Assembly (NCBI RefSeq): GCF_900070355.1
Contig: NZ_LN849456.1
Coordinates: 1 to 64,000 of the forward strand
DNA: 64,000 bases
Source: Devriesea agamarum
GTDB taxonomy: Bacteria > Actinomycetota > Actinomycetes > Actinomycetales > Dermabacteraceae
Direction of reading: 5' to 3'
Part shown: positions 25,340 through 35,113 of the stretch, piece after piece
Numbering within the stretch: the first letter of the stretch is position 1
How the letters are laid out: every line of letters begins with the position of its first letter
Notes under the pieces: generated by a model
Seen by the model: only the letters and a program-made list of their open reading frames with translations
What the model was told of the DNA's origin: nothing
Databases searched by the model: none
Made by a program: the position numbers and the translations under genes

Positions 25340-25612
25340 GAAAACAAGCCTCCCGGTAGATCCGACTCGGCGATGAGTGGACATCACGACGGCGAGGCCG
25401 CCATAGGTCCGCATCGGTGCCCGAGAGTCTTAATGATTCGCGGGCGAATCGCCGCGACCCCCGCACAACCCTGTGACCTGGACAACCGCCCTATGTGCAG
25501 TGTGCCGGGCGAACCGGCTTTCCGCGGCCTGGGAAATGACGGGGTGTCATGACGAATTCATCCTACTCCTGATGATGAGCGTGCGTGACCATGACGACTG
25601 TATTCTTTACCC

Positions 25613-26833
25613 ATGGCACCCGTGGAGCGACCTGATCAAATTCGTGACCAGCAACGTCATACGTCTTCGCTCAACGTGACGCCGTCTGATCCGGATGCGT
25701 TGCAGGCGTTGCGCGACCGTCTAACCCCGGTGGTTCCAGCAGGCGGCGCCGGTACCCGGCTGTGGCCGTTATCTCGCCGTGAGCGTCCCAAGTTCTTGCT
25801 CGACCTCCTTGGAAGTGGACGGTCGTTACTGCAAGAGACGCTGGACCGGCTCACGCCTATCGCTGGTGATCGCACCATCGTGGTGACGGGTCATCACCAT
25901 GCTGAACAGGTGCGCCACCAGGTTGGCTCGAGCGCCACCGTGCTCGCAGAGCCCTCCCCGCGTAACTCGATGCCTGCCATCGCGTTAGGGGCTGCGCTCG
26001 CCGCACGCCGAGATCCAGATGCGATTGTGGGATCGTTTGCCGCAGACCACTTGATTAGGGATGTTCCGGCATTTCACCGGGTTCTTGATCGGACCCTCAT
26101 CGCCGCCGATGGGGGAGCGCTAGCGACGATCGGCATCACTCCGACACGTCCATCCACCGGCTTCGGATACATCGAGGTGCCCGCCGGAGCTGAGCCAGTC
26201 ATCGCCGGCGATATCCCGGTGCTGCCGGTAGCCCGCTTCGTCGAAAAGCCCGACGCCGAGACCGCCGAGTGTTTCCTCGCATTTGGTACATTCCAATGGA
26301 ACGCCGGCATGTTTGTGTGCCGAGCCGATGTGCTTCTGGCTGACCTCGATGACCTGATCCCGGGGCTCGCGCGCGGTGCGCGTCTCATCGCTGAGGCTAT
26401 CGGCACCGAATGTGAAGCGGACACCTACGCTGAACAATGGCCCCAGATGATGTCCATCGCCATTGATCACGCGCTGGCTGAGCCATTAGCGGCCCGCGGG
26501 CGAGTGGTGGTAATCCCCGGAGAATTCGGATGGGACGATATCGGTGATTTTTCCTCGCTCGGGCGCCAACTGCGGAGCTTGAGCCGCGGGCGTGCGGTCA
26601 CCCCCTCAGATTCCGATGACAACCTAGACGTGGTGGTGATCGGAGACGCAGATGTCGACGCGGTTGCCTCTCGCGCCACTGTCTACAGCGATACCGGTCA
26701 ACGATTCGCCCTGGTAGGCCTGGACGGGGTCAGCGTTGTGCACACGGACGAGGTTCTGCTCGTCCTCGCGGACGCCCATGCGCAGAAACTCAGTGACCTC
26801 GTGAAGCAGCTGAGCGATCCGTCACTGCGATGA
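25613..26833 (+). CDS. manC: Mannose-1-phosphate guanylyltransferase
   Basis: Protein of 406 residues. It has the nucleotidyltransferase signature PAGGAGTRLWPLSRRERPKFLLDL at about 45-68, then FAADHLI and the sugar-binding VEKPDAETA and WNAGMFVCRAD. It makes GDP-mannose from GTP and mannose 1-phosphate, which feeds mannosylation of lipids, polysaccharides and polyprenyl phosphate. It is shorter than the bifunctional ManC/isomerase enzymes, so there is no isomerase domain. Divergent from sdhC. ATG 25613 is used; no strong ribosome-binding site is seen, so the start could be further in, before LRDRLTPV. Confidence 0.9.
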   Translation: MAPVERPDQIRDQQRHTSSLNVTPSDPDALQALRDRLTPVVPAGGAGTRLWPLSRRERPKFLLDLLGSGRSLLQETLDRLTPIAGDRTIVVTGHHHAEQVRHQVGSSATVLAEPSPRNSMPAIALGAALAARRDPDAIVGSFAADHLIRDVPAFHRVLDRTLIAADGGALATIGITPTRPSTGFGYIEVPAGAEPVIAGDIPVLPVARFVEKPDAETAECFLAFGTFQWNAGMFVCRADVLLADLDDLIPGLARGARLIAEAIGTECEADTYAEQWPQMMSIAIDHALAEPLAARGRVVVIPGEFGWDDIGDFSSLGRQLRSLSRGRAVTPSDSDDNLDVVVIGDADVDAVASRATVYSDTGQRFALVGLDGVSVVHTDEVLLVLADAHAQKLSDLVKQLSDPSLR

Positions 26834-27074
26834 GCGTGTCGCTGCGGTTGCCCACCCCTCTGCGCAGTCGAAGTGCCCATAAAGAGCGCCGGTGACCAGG
26901 CAAAGAGCTTCGGTTTCATAACGGTTGCTTTCGGCCCGTTTTAGTCCCACGGAATGGCCCTTGGCGGACGGTAGCCTATTGCGTGTCCAGAAATCGGGTG
27001 CTGTCGCCCGGCCTGGAATCCCTGACCGGAGCCTAGACCTGGGGCAACCGGCCCGTTCACCCTGGAGGATGCAC

Positions 27075-28181
27075 GTGAAAAACCTGACTCGCACCGCGGC
27101 GATCACCGGTGCCATGGCCCTTTTGCTTGGAGCGTGTGGCGCGCCCCCGAGCTCGTCGAACTCGTCCAGTTCAGGGGCTTCCGACGGCAGCTCAGCGGGC
27201 AAATTTAAAGCGTGCATGGTGTCCGACTCTGGCGGTTTTGACGATAAGTCGTTCAACGAATCGGGTAAGCGTGGTCTTGATGCCGCTCAAAAGCAACTGA
27301 GCATCGAAACCCAGACAGCGCAGTCCAAGAGCAACTCCGAATTCCTTCCCAACATCAACAACCTGGTGGGTTCCAAGTGTGACCTGGTGTTCACCGTTGG
27401 GTACCTTCTGGCTACCGCCACGGGTGATGCGGCGAAGGCAAACCCCAATGTCGAGTTCGCCATTATTGACTCCACTGCGCAGGATAAGAGCGGAAAGTCG
27501 ATTGCGCTAAAGAACGTCAAGCCGATTGCTTTTGACACCGCACAAGCCGCGTTCCTCGCCGGATACCTTTCAGCCGGGATGTCCAAGACCGGCAAAGTCG
27601 CGACCTACGGCGGCATGAAGATCCCGTCGGTCACCGTATTCATGGATGGCTTCGCCGACGGGGTCAAGAAGTACAACGAGGTGCACGGCAAAGACGTGCA
27701 CCTGCTCGGCTGGGAAAAAGCGAAGCAGGACGGCTCCTTCGTCGGCAGCTTTGAAGACCAGACCAAGGGCAAGGCTTTGACCGAAGGGTTCTACACCCAG
27801 GGCGCCGATATCGTGATGCCCGTGGCAGGACCGGTGGGAGCCGGAACGCTTGCCGCAGCTAAAGAAGCTCCGGGCCGCATGGTGGTCTGGGTCGACGCGG
27901 ACGGTGTGCTGACCAACCCGGATGCGACGGGCGTTATTCTCACCTCGGTGATGAAAGGTATTTCACCCGCGGTCGAAGATGTCGCCAAGCAAGCCAAGGA
28001 CAACAAGTTCGACAGCAAGGACTATGTTGGAACGCTGAAGAACGGCGGGGTCGATCTCTCGCCTTACCACGACTTCGACAGCAAAGTTCCGCAGGAGCTC
28101 AAGGACGAAGTTAAGCAGCTCAAGCAGGACATCATCGACGGAAAGATCAAGGTCGAGTCCGTCAGTTCCCCCAAGGCATAA
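27075..28181 (+). CDS. BMP-family substrate-binding lipoprotein (nucleoside ABC transporter)
   Basis: Lipoprotein of 368 residues. The signal peptide MKNLTRTAAITGAMALLLGAC has a lipobox LGAC with Cys21, followed by a Ser-rich spacer. The body is of the Med/BMP (PnrA) type: SGGFDDKSFNESGKRG, FTVGYLLATATGDAA, AQAAFLAGYLSAGMSKTGKVATYGG, and PVAGPVGAGT. The family binds purine and pyrimidine nucleosides. GTG 27075 has GGAGG six bases upstream; ATG 27069 touches it. An ABC ATPase and two permeases follow, then cytidine deaminase and thymidine phosphorylase, which supports nucleoside uptake. Confidence 0.93.
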   Translation: MKNLTRTAAITGAMALLLGACGAPPSSSNSSSSGASDGSSAGKFKACMVSDSGGFDDKSFNESGKRGLDAAQKQLSIETQTAQSKSNSEFLPNINNLVGSKCDLVFTVGYLLATATGDAAKANPNVEFAIIDSTAQDKSGKSIALKNVKPIAFDTAQAAFLAGYLSAGMSKTGKVATYGGMKIPSVTVFMDGFADGVKKYNEVHGKDVHLLGWEKAKQDGSFVGSFEDQTKGKALTEGFYTQGADIVMPVAGPVGAGTLAAAKEAPGRMVVWVDADGVLTNPDATGVILTSVMKGISPAVEDVAKQAKDNKFDSKDYVGTLKNGGVDLSPYHDFDSKVPQELKDEVKQLKQDIIDGKIKVESVSSPKA

Positions 28182-28210
28182 GGCGAACCATCCTTAGCCT
28201 TATAGAGCCA

Positions 28211-28244
28211 ACGCGCCCGTGGGTTTGGATATCCACGGGCGCGT
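28211..28244. terminator. Hairpin after the lipoprotein gene
   Basis: A perfect 12-bp stem (ACGCGCCCGTGG at 28211-28222, complement at 28233-28244) with a 10-nt loop, 30 bp after the stop. It would reduce read-through into the transporter genes, giving excess binding protein, or end the transcript. Confidence 0.8.
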
Positions 28245-28274
28245 TCGCTGGAAAGGTGAGCCATTGCCTGACGC

Positions 28275-28293
28275 TTAGGTTAGCTATACCTCT
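28275..28293 (+). promoter_or_regulatory. Possible DtxR/IdeR-like iron box
   Basis: TTAGGTTAGCTATACCTCT matches the 19-bp DtxR/IdeR consensus (TTAGGTTAGSCTAACCTAA) at 14 positions; the left half is perfect. It lies about 195 bp before the ABC ATPase gene. The rest of the 307-bp gap (28182-28488) shows no gene. Iron control of a nucleoside transporter would be unexpected, so this may be chance or belong to a -10 region. Confidence 0.35.
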
Positions 28294-28488
28294 CCTTAGT
28301 GTTGTTGTGGCGCACGCGATACCGATGACCGGGTCCTGCGCTGGACCTGGTAATCTCCGGTCGTCACTAATCGCCCGTTGCATGAGAGTTTCATGAAATG
28401 GGTATCAGGCCAGCGGACCATCCGGTCGCCCGCACGAGGCGCATAGACGCCCCCGTGCACCGACGAGAAATGAGCGAGACGCGAGACC

Positions 28489-30060
28489 ATGGAGCTCGAA
28501 CTCAAAGGCATTACGAAGATCTTCGGATCGCTCGTAGCCAACGATCACATCGACTTAACGGTGAAGGCCGGTGAAATCCACTGCCTCCTTGGCGAGAACG
28601 GCGCCGGTAAGTCCACGCTAATGAACGTCCTCTACGGGCTGTACCAACCCGATGAAGGCGAGATCTTGCTGGACGGCAAACCCGTGTCCTTCTCAGGCCC
28701 GGGTGAAGCGATGGCTGCGGGGATCGGTATGGTGCACCAGCACTTCATGCTGATCCCGGTGTTCACCGTCGCCGAAAACGTCGTGCTCGGTCATGAACCG
28801 TTGAAAAAAGGTTTCCTCGACCTCGACGCAGCGCGCAAGCTCGTGCGGGAAATCTCCGACCGGTTCGGCTTCGATATTGACCCCGACGCCAAGGTTGAAG
28901 ATCTACCGGTCGGTGCACAGCAGCGCGTCGAAATCATTAAGGCGCTGTCCCGGCGGGCTGAGGTGCTGGTCCTGGACGAGCCCACTGCGGTTCTCACCCC
29001 GCAGGAAACCGATGAACTGATGTCGATCATGTGCCAGCTGCGCGACGCCGGCACGTCGATCGTGTTCATCACCCACAAATTGCGTGAGGTGAGGGCCGTT
29101 GCCGACCGAATCACCGTCATCCGCCGGGGCGCCGTGGTTGGGACCGCAGATCCTTCCTCTGACCAGTCTGAACTCGCCTGTCTGATGGTGGGGCGTGCCG
29201 TCCGACTCGATGTTGAAAAAGCCCCGGCCGAGCCCGGAGAAGCCGCGCTGGTGGTTGAAGACCTCACCGTGCGCGAGGCCAGCGGAACCGTGGCGGTTGA
29301 TCAGGCTAGCTTCAGTGTTCACCGGGGAGAAATCCTCGGCATTGCCGGTGTCCAAGGCAACGGTCAAACCGAACTCACCGAGGCTCTGCTCGGTCTCGCC
29401 GACGATGTCGTCGGATCCATTCGCCTGGATGGACAGGAACTCGTTGGACGCAGCACCCGCCAGATCCTGAACGCCGGGGTCGGTTTCGTGCCCGAAGACC
29501 GCACCCACGACGCCCTGGTGCCCACCTTCTCCGTCGCCGAAAATCTTGTGCTCGACCAGCACGACCGGCAGCCGTTCGGTGACGCGGTCAGCTTGCACCC
29601 GCGCGCCATCCGTGCAAATGCTCACGATCGGGTCAAGGAATACGACATCCGCACGTCGGGTATCGACCATGCGGTGACCACTCTGTCAGGCGGTAACCAG
29701 CAAAAGGTTGTGATGGCACGGGCATTGGGACGCAATCTCAGCCTGTTCATCGCAGCTCAGCCGACCCGCGGTGTTGACGTGGGATCCATCGAATTCCTGC
29801 ACGGACGCATCGTTACCGAACGCGACAAAGGCACGCCCGTCATTATCGTCTCCACCGAATTAGACGAGATCTGCCAGTTGTCTGATCGGATCGCGGTCAT
29901 GTATCGCGGCGCGATCCTCGGCATCGTGCCGGGTCACGAAAGCCGAGATGTGCTCGGGCTCATGATGGCGGGATACACCGCCGACGCGGCTCGAGAGGCT
30001 GTGGCGGCCGGCGCCCGCACCGCCGACTCGAAGCTTGCCGAAGAAGGAGAAATCGCGTGA
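28489..30060 (+). CDS. Nucleoside ABC transporter, duplicated ATPase subunit
   Basis: Protein of 523 residues with two ABC domains in tandem, as in RbsA/NupO-type ATPases. The first has Walker A GENGAGKST (about 36-44), the degenerate signature LPVGAQQRVE and Walker B VLVLDEPTAVLT. The second has a degenerate Walker A (GVQGNGQTE, no Lys), a full signature LSGGNQQKV, and FIAAQPTRGVD in place of the usual FDEPT. This asymmetry is normal for the family. It energises the two permeases encoded next; the GTG start of the first overlaps its stop. Confidence 0.93.
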   Translation: MELELKGITKIFGSLVANDHIDLTVKAGEIHCLLGENGAGKSTLMNVLYGLYQPDEGEILLDGKPVSFSGPGEAMAAGIGMVHQHFMLIPVFTVAENVVLGHEPLKKGFLDLDAARKLVREISDRFGFDIDPDAKVEDLPVGAQQRVEIIKALSRRAEVLVLDEPTAVLTPQETDELMSIMCQLRDAGTSIVFITHKLREVRAVADRITVIRRGAVVGTADPSSDQSELACLMVGRAVRLDVEKAPAEPGEAALVVEDLTVREASGTVAVDQASFSVHRGEILGIAGVQGNGQTELTEALLGLADDVVGSIRLDGQELVGRSTRQILNAGVGFVPEDRTHDALVPTFSVAENLVLDQHDRQPFGDAVSLHPRAIRANAHDRVKEYDIRTSGIDHAVTTLSGGNQQKVVMARALGRNLSLFIAAQPTRGVDVGSIEFLHGRIVTERDKGTPVIIVSTELDEICQLSDRIAVMYRGAILGIVPGHESRDVLGLMMAGYTADAAREAVAAGARTADSKLAEEGEIA

Positions 30061-31367
30061 AGTCCTCGCCGACACCACTGGCCCAGAAAATAGGGCGCAG
30101 CAACGTCCTGGTGGTGATCGCCTCGTTCATCGTGGCATTTCTTATCGGGTCGATTCTGATCCTGGTTGTCAACCCCCAGGTTCAAAGCAGCGTGCAGTAT
30201 TTCTTTGCGCGCCCCACCGACACCTTTGTGGCGGGCTGGAACGCGATCGCTGACGCCTACTCCGCAATGTTCCGCGGAGCGATCTTCGATTATCACGCTC
30301 CGGATCCCATCGCCCAGTGGCGCCCCTTAACCGAGACCTTGGTTGTGGCAACGCCCCTGATCATTGCCTCCATCGGTATCGGGATCGGTTTCCGCGCCGG
30401 TCTGTTTAACATCGGTGGAACCGGTCAGCTGATCGTCGGCGCGATCGCCTCCGCGTGGGTTGGTTTCGCCCTGCACATGCCGCCCGTTATCCACCTGCTG
30501 GTGGCGCTGCTCGCGGGCGTGGTCGCGGGCGGTATCTGGGGCGGTATCGCTGGGTTCCTAAAAGCGCGCTTTGGTTCCAATGAGGTCATCACGACCATCA
30601 TGCTGAACTGGGTCGCCACCTACTTGCTGGCATATCTGCTGACCACCAAGGCATTTACTGGTGAAAATATTGCCCAGCCGACATCCCCCGCGGTCGACAA
30701 CACCGCGACCCTGCCGCTGATGTTCCCGAGCCTCGGCTACCGCCTGCACTGGGGGCTTGTGATCGTGGCCTTGGCGGCTGTGTTCCTGTGGTGGCTGATG
30801 AACCGCTCTGTTCTCGGTTTCCGTTTCCGGGCAGTTGGCTCCAACCCGCGGGCCTGTGAGGTCGCCGGTGTCAACGTCGGCAGGACTTCTTTCTACGTGA
30901 TGATGGTCGCCGGTGCCGTGGTCGGTCTCGCGGGTGCAGTGCACCTGCTGGGCACGGAACAACGGCTCGATGACGGAGTCGCCGGAAGCGTCGGCTTCGA
31001 TGCGATCACGGTGGCGCTACTCGGGCGGTCCGGACCGGTGGGCATTGTGCTGGCGGGTCTGCTGTTCGCGGCATTGGGCGTGGGTGGACGCTACATGGAA
31101 ACCACCCAGGGTGTCCCCATCGACCTGGTCCAGGTGATCCAGGCATTGGTCGTGCTGTTTATTGCGGCACCTCCGCTGGTTCGCACGATGACCGGCCTTG
31201 GATGGCTGTCCCGGCGAGGACAATCAACCTCAGCTGAGGAATCCGTAGACACCAGCAAAACCACTATTGCCGATACGGAGAAGTCCGGAAACGGCTCCGG
31301 GGTGACCGGTACAGACAAAGCACAGGCTGCCGACCAACAGCCCGGTACGACGGGAGAGACGCGATGA
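30057..31367 (+). CDS. Nucleoside ABC transporter permease 1 (NupP-like)
   Basis: Protein of 436 residues with about nine membrane segments and the BPD_transp_2 core (GIGFRAGLFNIGGTGQL, FGSNEVITTIMLNW, VGSNPRACEVAGVNVGR). It pairs with the next gene product to form the channel. After the last segment there is a hydrophilic tail of about 45 residues rich in Ser, Thr and Gly, absent from most relatives. It overlaps both neighbours by four bases (GTGA and ATGA). Confidence 0.93.
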   Translation: MKSSPTPLAQKIGRSNVLVVIASFIVAFLIGSILILVVNPQVQSSVQYFFARPTDTFVAGWNAIADAYSAMFRGAIFDYHAPDPIAQWRPLTETLVVATPLIIASIGIGIGFRAGLFNIGGTGQLIVGAIASAWVGFALHMPPVIHLLVALLAGVVAGGIWGGIAGFLKARFGSNEVITTIMLNWVATYLLAYLLTTKAFTGENIAQPTSPAVDNTATLPLMFPSLGYRLHWGLVIVALAAVFLWWLMNRSVLGFRFRAVGSNPRACEVAGVNVGRTSFYVMMVAGAVVGLAGAVHLLGTEQRLDDGVAGSVGFDAITVALLGRSGPVGIVLAGLLFAALGVGGRYMETTQGVPIDLVQVIQALVVLFIAAPPLVRTMTGLGWLSRRGQSTSAEESVDTSKTTIADTEKSGNGSGVTGTDKAQAADQQPGTTGETR

Positions 31368-32719
31368 GCACCACCTCCATAACCAATGGGCCGCTGCCCG
31401 ACGCCGATGCCCCGATTCAGCCGGTGATCGCACAAGAACGCCTGAAATCGTGGTGGCACACGCCAACCACACTGACGGTGTTCGGTCTGATTGCGCTGAT
31501 TGGATTCGGTATTCTCGCCCCCGGCGGCAGCTGGGATTCAACCCTGCATATCGCGACAGACCGCGACCTGCTGGCCGTGCCCGACATCGCTGTGCCAGCG
31601 CAGCTCACCTCGGTGATTCTGGCCGTGGTCTGCTTGGTGATTGCAGGTGTGACCTGGTGGCTCGCCTTCCGCTATCCGGTGGTGCGCCCCGCCCTGCGGG
31701 CAACCCTGCTGGTTCTCTTCGGGATTTTCTGGGTGTTGTCATTCCTGGTTTGGATCGTGGTAGGGCAAACCCTCGATCTCACCGCACTGTTGCAGTCCAC
31801 ACTGGCACTCGCAGTGCCGCTGGTGTTCGGCTCACTCTCGGGTGTTCTGAGTGAACGAGCAGGCGTGGTGAATATTGCGATTGAAGGGCAGCTGCTGTTC
31901 GGAGCATTTGGAGCCGCGATCCTCGCCTCGATGACTGGTAACCCATGGCTTGGAATCATCGCCGCACCGATTATGGCGCTGGTCATTGGCGTGCTGCTGG
32001 CCCTGTTCGCAGTTGGCTACCACGTGCAGCAGATCATTGTCGGCGTCGTTCTCAACGTGCTGGCGATTGGTCTGACCAGCTTCTTCTTCAGCACGGTGAT
32101 GAAGGCTCATCCCGAGATGCTCAACACCCCGACGCGTCTGCCAAATCTTCCAATCCCGGGTCTTTCGCACATCCCCCTGATTGGGCCGGTGCTGTTTAAC
32201 CAGAACATCCTCGTGTATCTGATGTACGTGATCGTGGTGGTTTTGACCGTCGCGCTCTACCGCACCCGCTGGGGTCTGCGCGTTCGAGCCGTGGGCGAGC
32301 ATCCTCTGGCTGCCGATACCGTTGGTATTAATGTGAGCCGGACCCGCTGGTCAAACGTGCTTTTGGGCTCTGCTGTGGCAGGTCTTGGCGGCGCTACCCT
32401 GACTATCGGCACCGGTGTCGCCTTCGGTGAGGAAATGTCAGCGGGTAAGGGCTATATTGCGCTGGCTGCCATGATTCTTGGCCGCTACAACCCGATTGGT
32501 GCAGTGTGCGCGGCGCTGTTCTTCGCGTTCGCCGACGCCTTACAGCTGCGGCTTGGGATTTTGAAGACGGTGGCGGTTCCCGACGGGCTAGACAAGTTCA
32601 CGTTGCCGGGTGAGTTCCTGCTGATGCTGCCGTACATCGTGACGCTGTTTGCGGTCGCCGGATTCGTCGGCCGTGTGCGGGTGCCCGCAGCCGACGGAGA
32701 GCCCTACATTAAGCAGTGA
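31364..32719 (+). CDS. Nucleoside ABC transporter permease 2 (NupQ-like)
   Basis: Protein of 451 residues. The last ~300 residues are the permease core (SGVLSERAGVVNIAIEGQLL, VGEHPLAADTVGINVSR, AAMILGRYNPIGA). The N-terminal ~140 residues add three membrane segments before it, longer than the ~320-residue NupQ, a form known in actinobacteria. It is the last transporter gene; a hairpin and cdd follow. Confidence 0.93.
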   Translation: MSTTSITNGPLPDADAPIQPVIAQERLKSWWHTPTTLTVFGLIALIGFGILAPGGSWDSTLHIATDRDLLAVPDIAVPAQLTSVILAVVCLVIAGVTWWLAFRYPVVRPALRATLLVLFGIFWVLSFLVWIVVGQTLDLTALLQSTLALAVPLVFGSLSGVLSERAGVVNIAIEGQLLFGAFGAAILASMTGNPWLGIIAAPIMALVIGVLLALFAVGYHVQQIIVGVVLNVLAIGLTSFFFSTVMKAHPEMLNTPTRLPNLPIPGLSHIPLIGPVLFNQNILVYLMYVIVVVLTVALYRTRWGLRVRAVGEHPLAADTVGINVSRTRWSNVLLGSAVAGLGGATLTIGTGVAFGEEMSAGKGYIALAAMILGRYNPIGAVCAALFFAFADALQLRLGILKTVAVPDGLDKFTLPGEFLLMLPYIVTLFAVAGFVGRVRVPAADGEPYIKQ

Positions 32720-32748
32720 CGGTTGCTGCCGACGCTGATGACTGCCGT

Positions 32749-32782
32749 GCGCGGTGACATTTGCGACCGCATGTCACCGCGC
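32749..32782. terminator. Hairpin between transporter operon and cdd
   Basis: A perfect 12-bp stem (GCGCGGTGACAT at 32749-32760, complement at 32771-32782) with a 10-nt loop, 30 bp after the permease stop. It could terminate or attenuate transcription into cdd. Confidence 0.7.
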
Positions 32783-32831
32783 GTCGGCACGAGGCGATAT
32801 TTCGCGTGCCTCGACGGCGGGGGACGCAGCG

Positions 32832-33326
32832 ATGACCGGGAAAGTTGATTACATGGATAATGCGGGCTTAAATGCTCATCCACATTGCACCTCTGACCAG
32901 GGGCGGAACCGCGACGCCGATGCTCAGCGCACCGAGTGGGATGGGCTCCTTCACCACGCACGAACGATGCGTCAGCGTGCCTATGCGCCATATTCACGAT
33001 TCCAGGTGGGTGCTGCTGCGCTCACAGATGACGGCCGACTGATCGGTGGCTGCAACGTTGAAAACGCTGGGTATGGCGTGACTCTCTGCGCCGAATGCGG
33101 TTTAATCTCAGATCTCATCGCTGGCGGAGGGGGCAAACTCACCGCGTTCGTGTGCGTTGGCGCGAATGAAAATCACGATGGCCCAGCTCCCATTGTGATG
33201 CCATGCGGACGATGCCGTCAGCTGCTCTCCGAGCATTCTGCCCCCAGTTTGGTGGTGCTAACTCCCAAAGGGGAGCGCACCATGGCAGAAGTCCTGCCCG
33301 AGGCCTTCGGACCGGACTCTCTGTAG
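32832..33326 (+). CDS. cdd: Cytidine deaminase
   Basis: Protein of 164 residues. The catalytic motif is CNVENAGYGVTLCAECG (zinc Cys and catalytic Glu) with PCGRCRQLL supplying the other zinc cysteines. YAPYSRFQVGAAAL binds the ribose. It converts cytidine and deoxycytidine to uridine and deoxyuridine. ATG 32832 follows GGGGGA. A frame open back to 32754 covers the hairpin and is unlikely to be translated. About 35 extra residues precede the family's usual start. Its place after a nucleoside importer and before deoA marks a pyrimidine salvage group. Confidence 0.93.
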   Translation: MTGKVDYMDNAGLNAHPHCTSDQGRNRDADAQRTEWDGLLHHARTMRQRAYAPYSRFQVGAAALTDDGRLIGGCNVENAGYGVTLCAECGLISDLIAGGGGKLTAFVCVGANENHDGPAPIVMPCGRCRQLLSEHSAPSLVVLTPKGERTMAEVLPEAFGPDSL

Positions 33327-33449
33327 CGATAAATTGGTTCGTCTACGGCTTTGGTGCAGACACACTTTGCGTGCCACCGCCTAACACCTCTAGTCAATCC
33401 CGTTGTCCACTAAAAGCTCCCGGCTATTTCACCGATCACGGAGGATCTA

Positions 33450-34802
33450 ATGACCGAAAATCAGCACGTTGCTGAGCCCACGTCCACTACCGATGCCGGG
33501 ACATCTGCGCCACACACAGCTGAGGCTTTTGACGCGGTTGACATTATCCGCACTAAACGTGACGGGGGTGAGCTCACTCCCGAACAAATTGACTGGGTTA
33601 TTGATGCCTTTACCCGCGGAGTGGTGGCTGATTACCAGATGTCAGCATTGGGGATGGCAATTCTCCTGCGGGGGATGAACCGCGGTGAAATTGCGCGCTG
33701 GACCCACGCCATGATCGCCTCCGGCGAGCGTATGGATTTCTCCTCCCTCAGCCGCACTACCGTAGATAAGCACTCCACGGGCGGGGTCGGTGACAAAATC
33801 ACCTTGCCGCTGGCACCGTTGGTTGCCTGCTACGGCGTTGCGGTGCCACAGCTGTCGGGTCGAGGGCTCGGCCACACCGGCGGTACCTTAGACAAACTTG
33901 AATCCATTCCCGGTTGGCGGGCGCTGCTGTCCAACGAGGAAATGATGCGGCAGCTGGAGGATGTCGGCGCGGTGATTTGCGGGGCGGGAAGCGGCCTAGC
34001 GCCAGCAGACAAAAAGCTTTACGCCCTGCGCGATGTCACCGCGACGGTCGAGGCGATTCCGCTGATTGCTTCGTCCATCATGAGCAAGAAGATTGCCGAA
34101 GGCACCGCGAGCCTGGTGCTTGACGTCAAAGTTGGCTCGGGTGCCTTTATGAAGACCGAGGATAGCGCGCGTGAGCTCGCCCGCACCATGGTCGATCTCG
34201 GCACCGATGCCGGGGTCAAGACAATCGCTTTACTCACGGACATGTCGACCCCACTTGGTTTGACCGCTGGTAATGCGCTGGAGGTGCGCGAGAGCCTTGA
34301 GGTCTTGGCCGGAGGTGGTCCCAAGGACGTGGTTGATCTGACGGTGGCGCTGGCCTGCGAGATGCTTGGAGCAGCGGGAGTCACGGGTGTTGATCCGGCC
34401 GAGGCGCTCGCTGACGGCCGGGCTATGGATGTGTGGCGTCGGATGATTACCGCTCAGGGTGGGGATCCCGATGCGCCGCTACCGGTTGCCTCCCACACCC
34501 ATGAGGTGCGGGCTGATGCCGACGGTATGGTGACCGCTGTGGACGCGATGCCGGTGGCATTGGCTGCATGGAGGCTGGGCGCTGGGCGCGAACGGCAAGG
34601 TGAGCCGGTGCAGTTCGGGGCCGGGGTGGAGCTACACAAGACCGTTGGAGACAGCGTGCGGGCTGGCGACGTGCTGGCGACCCTGCACACCGACACTCCG
34701 GAACGGTTCGATCGTGCGCTGTCCTCACTTGAGGGTGCGTGGAGCATCGATGACGTTCCGTCGGTGCCAGAACGCACCATCGTGCTGGACCGGATTTCTT
34801 AA
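33450..34802 (+). CDS. deoA: Thymidine (pyrimidine-nucleoside) phosphorylase
   Basis: Protein of 450 residues. The glycine-rich phosphate and nucleoside site is KHSTGGVGDKITLPLAPL and SGRGLGHTGGTLDKLESIPG, followed by KKIAEGTASLVLDVKVGSGAFMK. It cleaves thymidine or uridine with phosphate to base plus (deoxy)ribose 1-phosphate. ATG 33450 has GGAGG eight bases upstream. A hairpin follows. Confidence 0.95.
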   Translation: MTENQHVAEPTSTTDAGTSAPHTAEAFDAVDIIRTKRDGGELTPEQIDWVIDAFTRGVVADYQMSALGMAILLRGMNRGEIARWTHAMIASGERMDFSSLSRTTVDKHSTGGVGDKITLPLAPLVACYGVAVPQLSGRGLGHTGGTLDKLESIPGWRALLSNEEMMRQLEDVGAVICGAGSGLAPADKKLYALRDVTATVEAIPLIASSIMSKKIAEGTASLVLDVKVGSGAFMKTEDSARELARTMVDLGTDAGVKTIALLTDMSTPLGLTAGNALEVRESLEVLAGGGPKDVVDLTVALACEMLGAAGVTGVDPAEALADGRAMDVWRRMITAQGGDPDAPLPVASHTHEVRADADGMVTAVDAMPVALAAWRLGAGRERQGEPVQFGAGVELHKTVGDSVRAGDVLATLHTDTPERFDRALSSLEGAWSIDDVPSVPERTIVLDRIS

Positions 34803-34812
34803 ACGTGTAGGT

Positions 34813-34857
34813 ACCCCGACCCGCGATGATCGGTTCCTCTCGTCGGGTCGGGGTTTT
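34813..34857 (+). terminator. Rho-independent terminator after deoA
   Basis: Arms ACCCCGACCCG (34813-34823) and CGGGTCGGGGT (34844-34854) form an 11-bp stem with a 20-nt loop, followed by a short T-run. It lies just after the deoA stop. Confidence 0.85.
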
Positions 34858-35113
34858 CCTGCGCACCGGGGATGGGGAGTGGTCTCATGTGAGTCGTCAC
34901 CGTGTGGGCACGTCTGGCGCAGACAGGATCCGGGGCCTGGACCTGGGTCTAAGTGCCTAAATCGCTGACCGTCTCACGCCTCAAATTCAGGTGTAAAGTC
35001 GCAGGTAAAAGCCGTATTCACCGATATCTTGATGGTAATTCCCAGGTATTTTTGAGGATTACTGTGACATAGTCGGCCCTCGTGACCGTTATCGCCTCAG
35101 GGAAGAGCGCTAT
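34858..35113. other. Intergenic region before the amino-acid permease
   Basis: The remainder of a 311-bp gap. No gene, repeat or clear operator is seen. It should hold the permease promoter. Confidence 0.5.
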
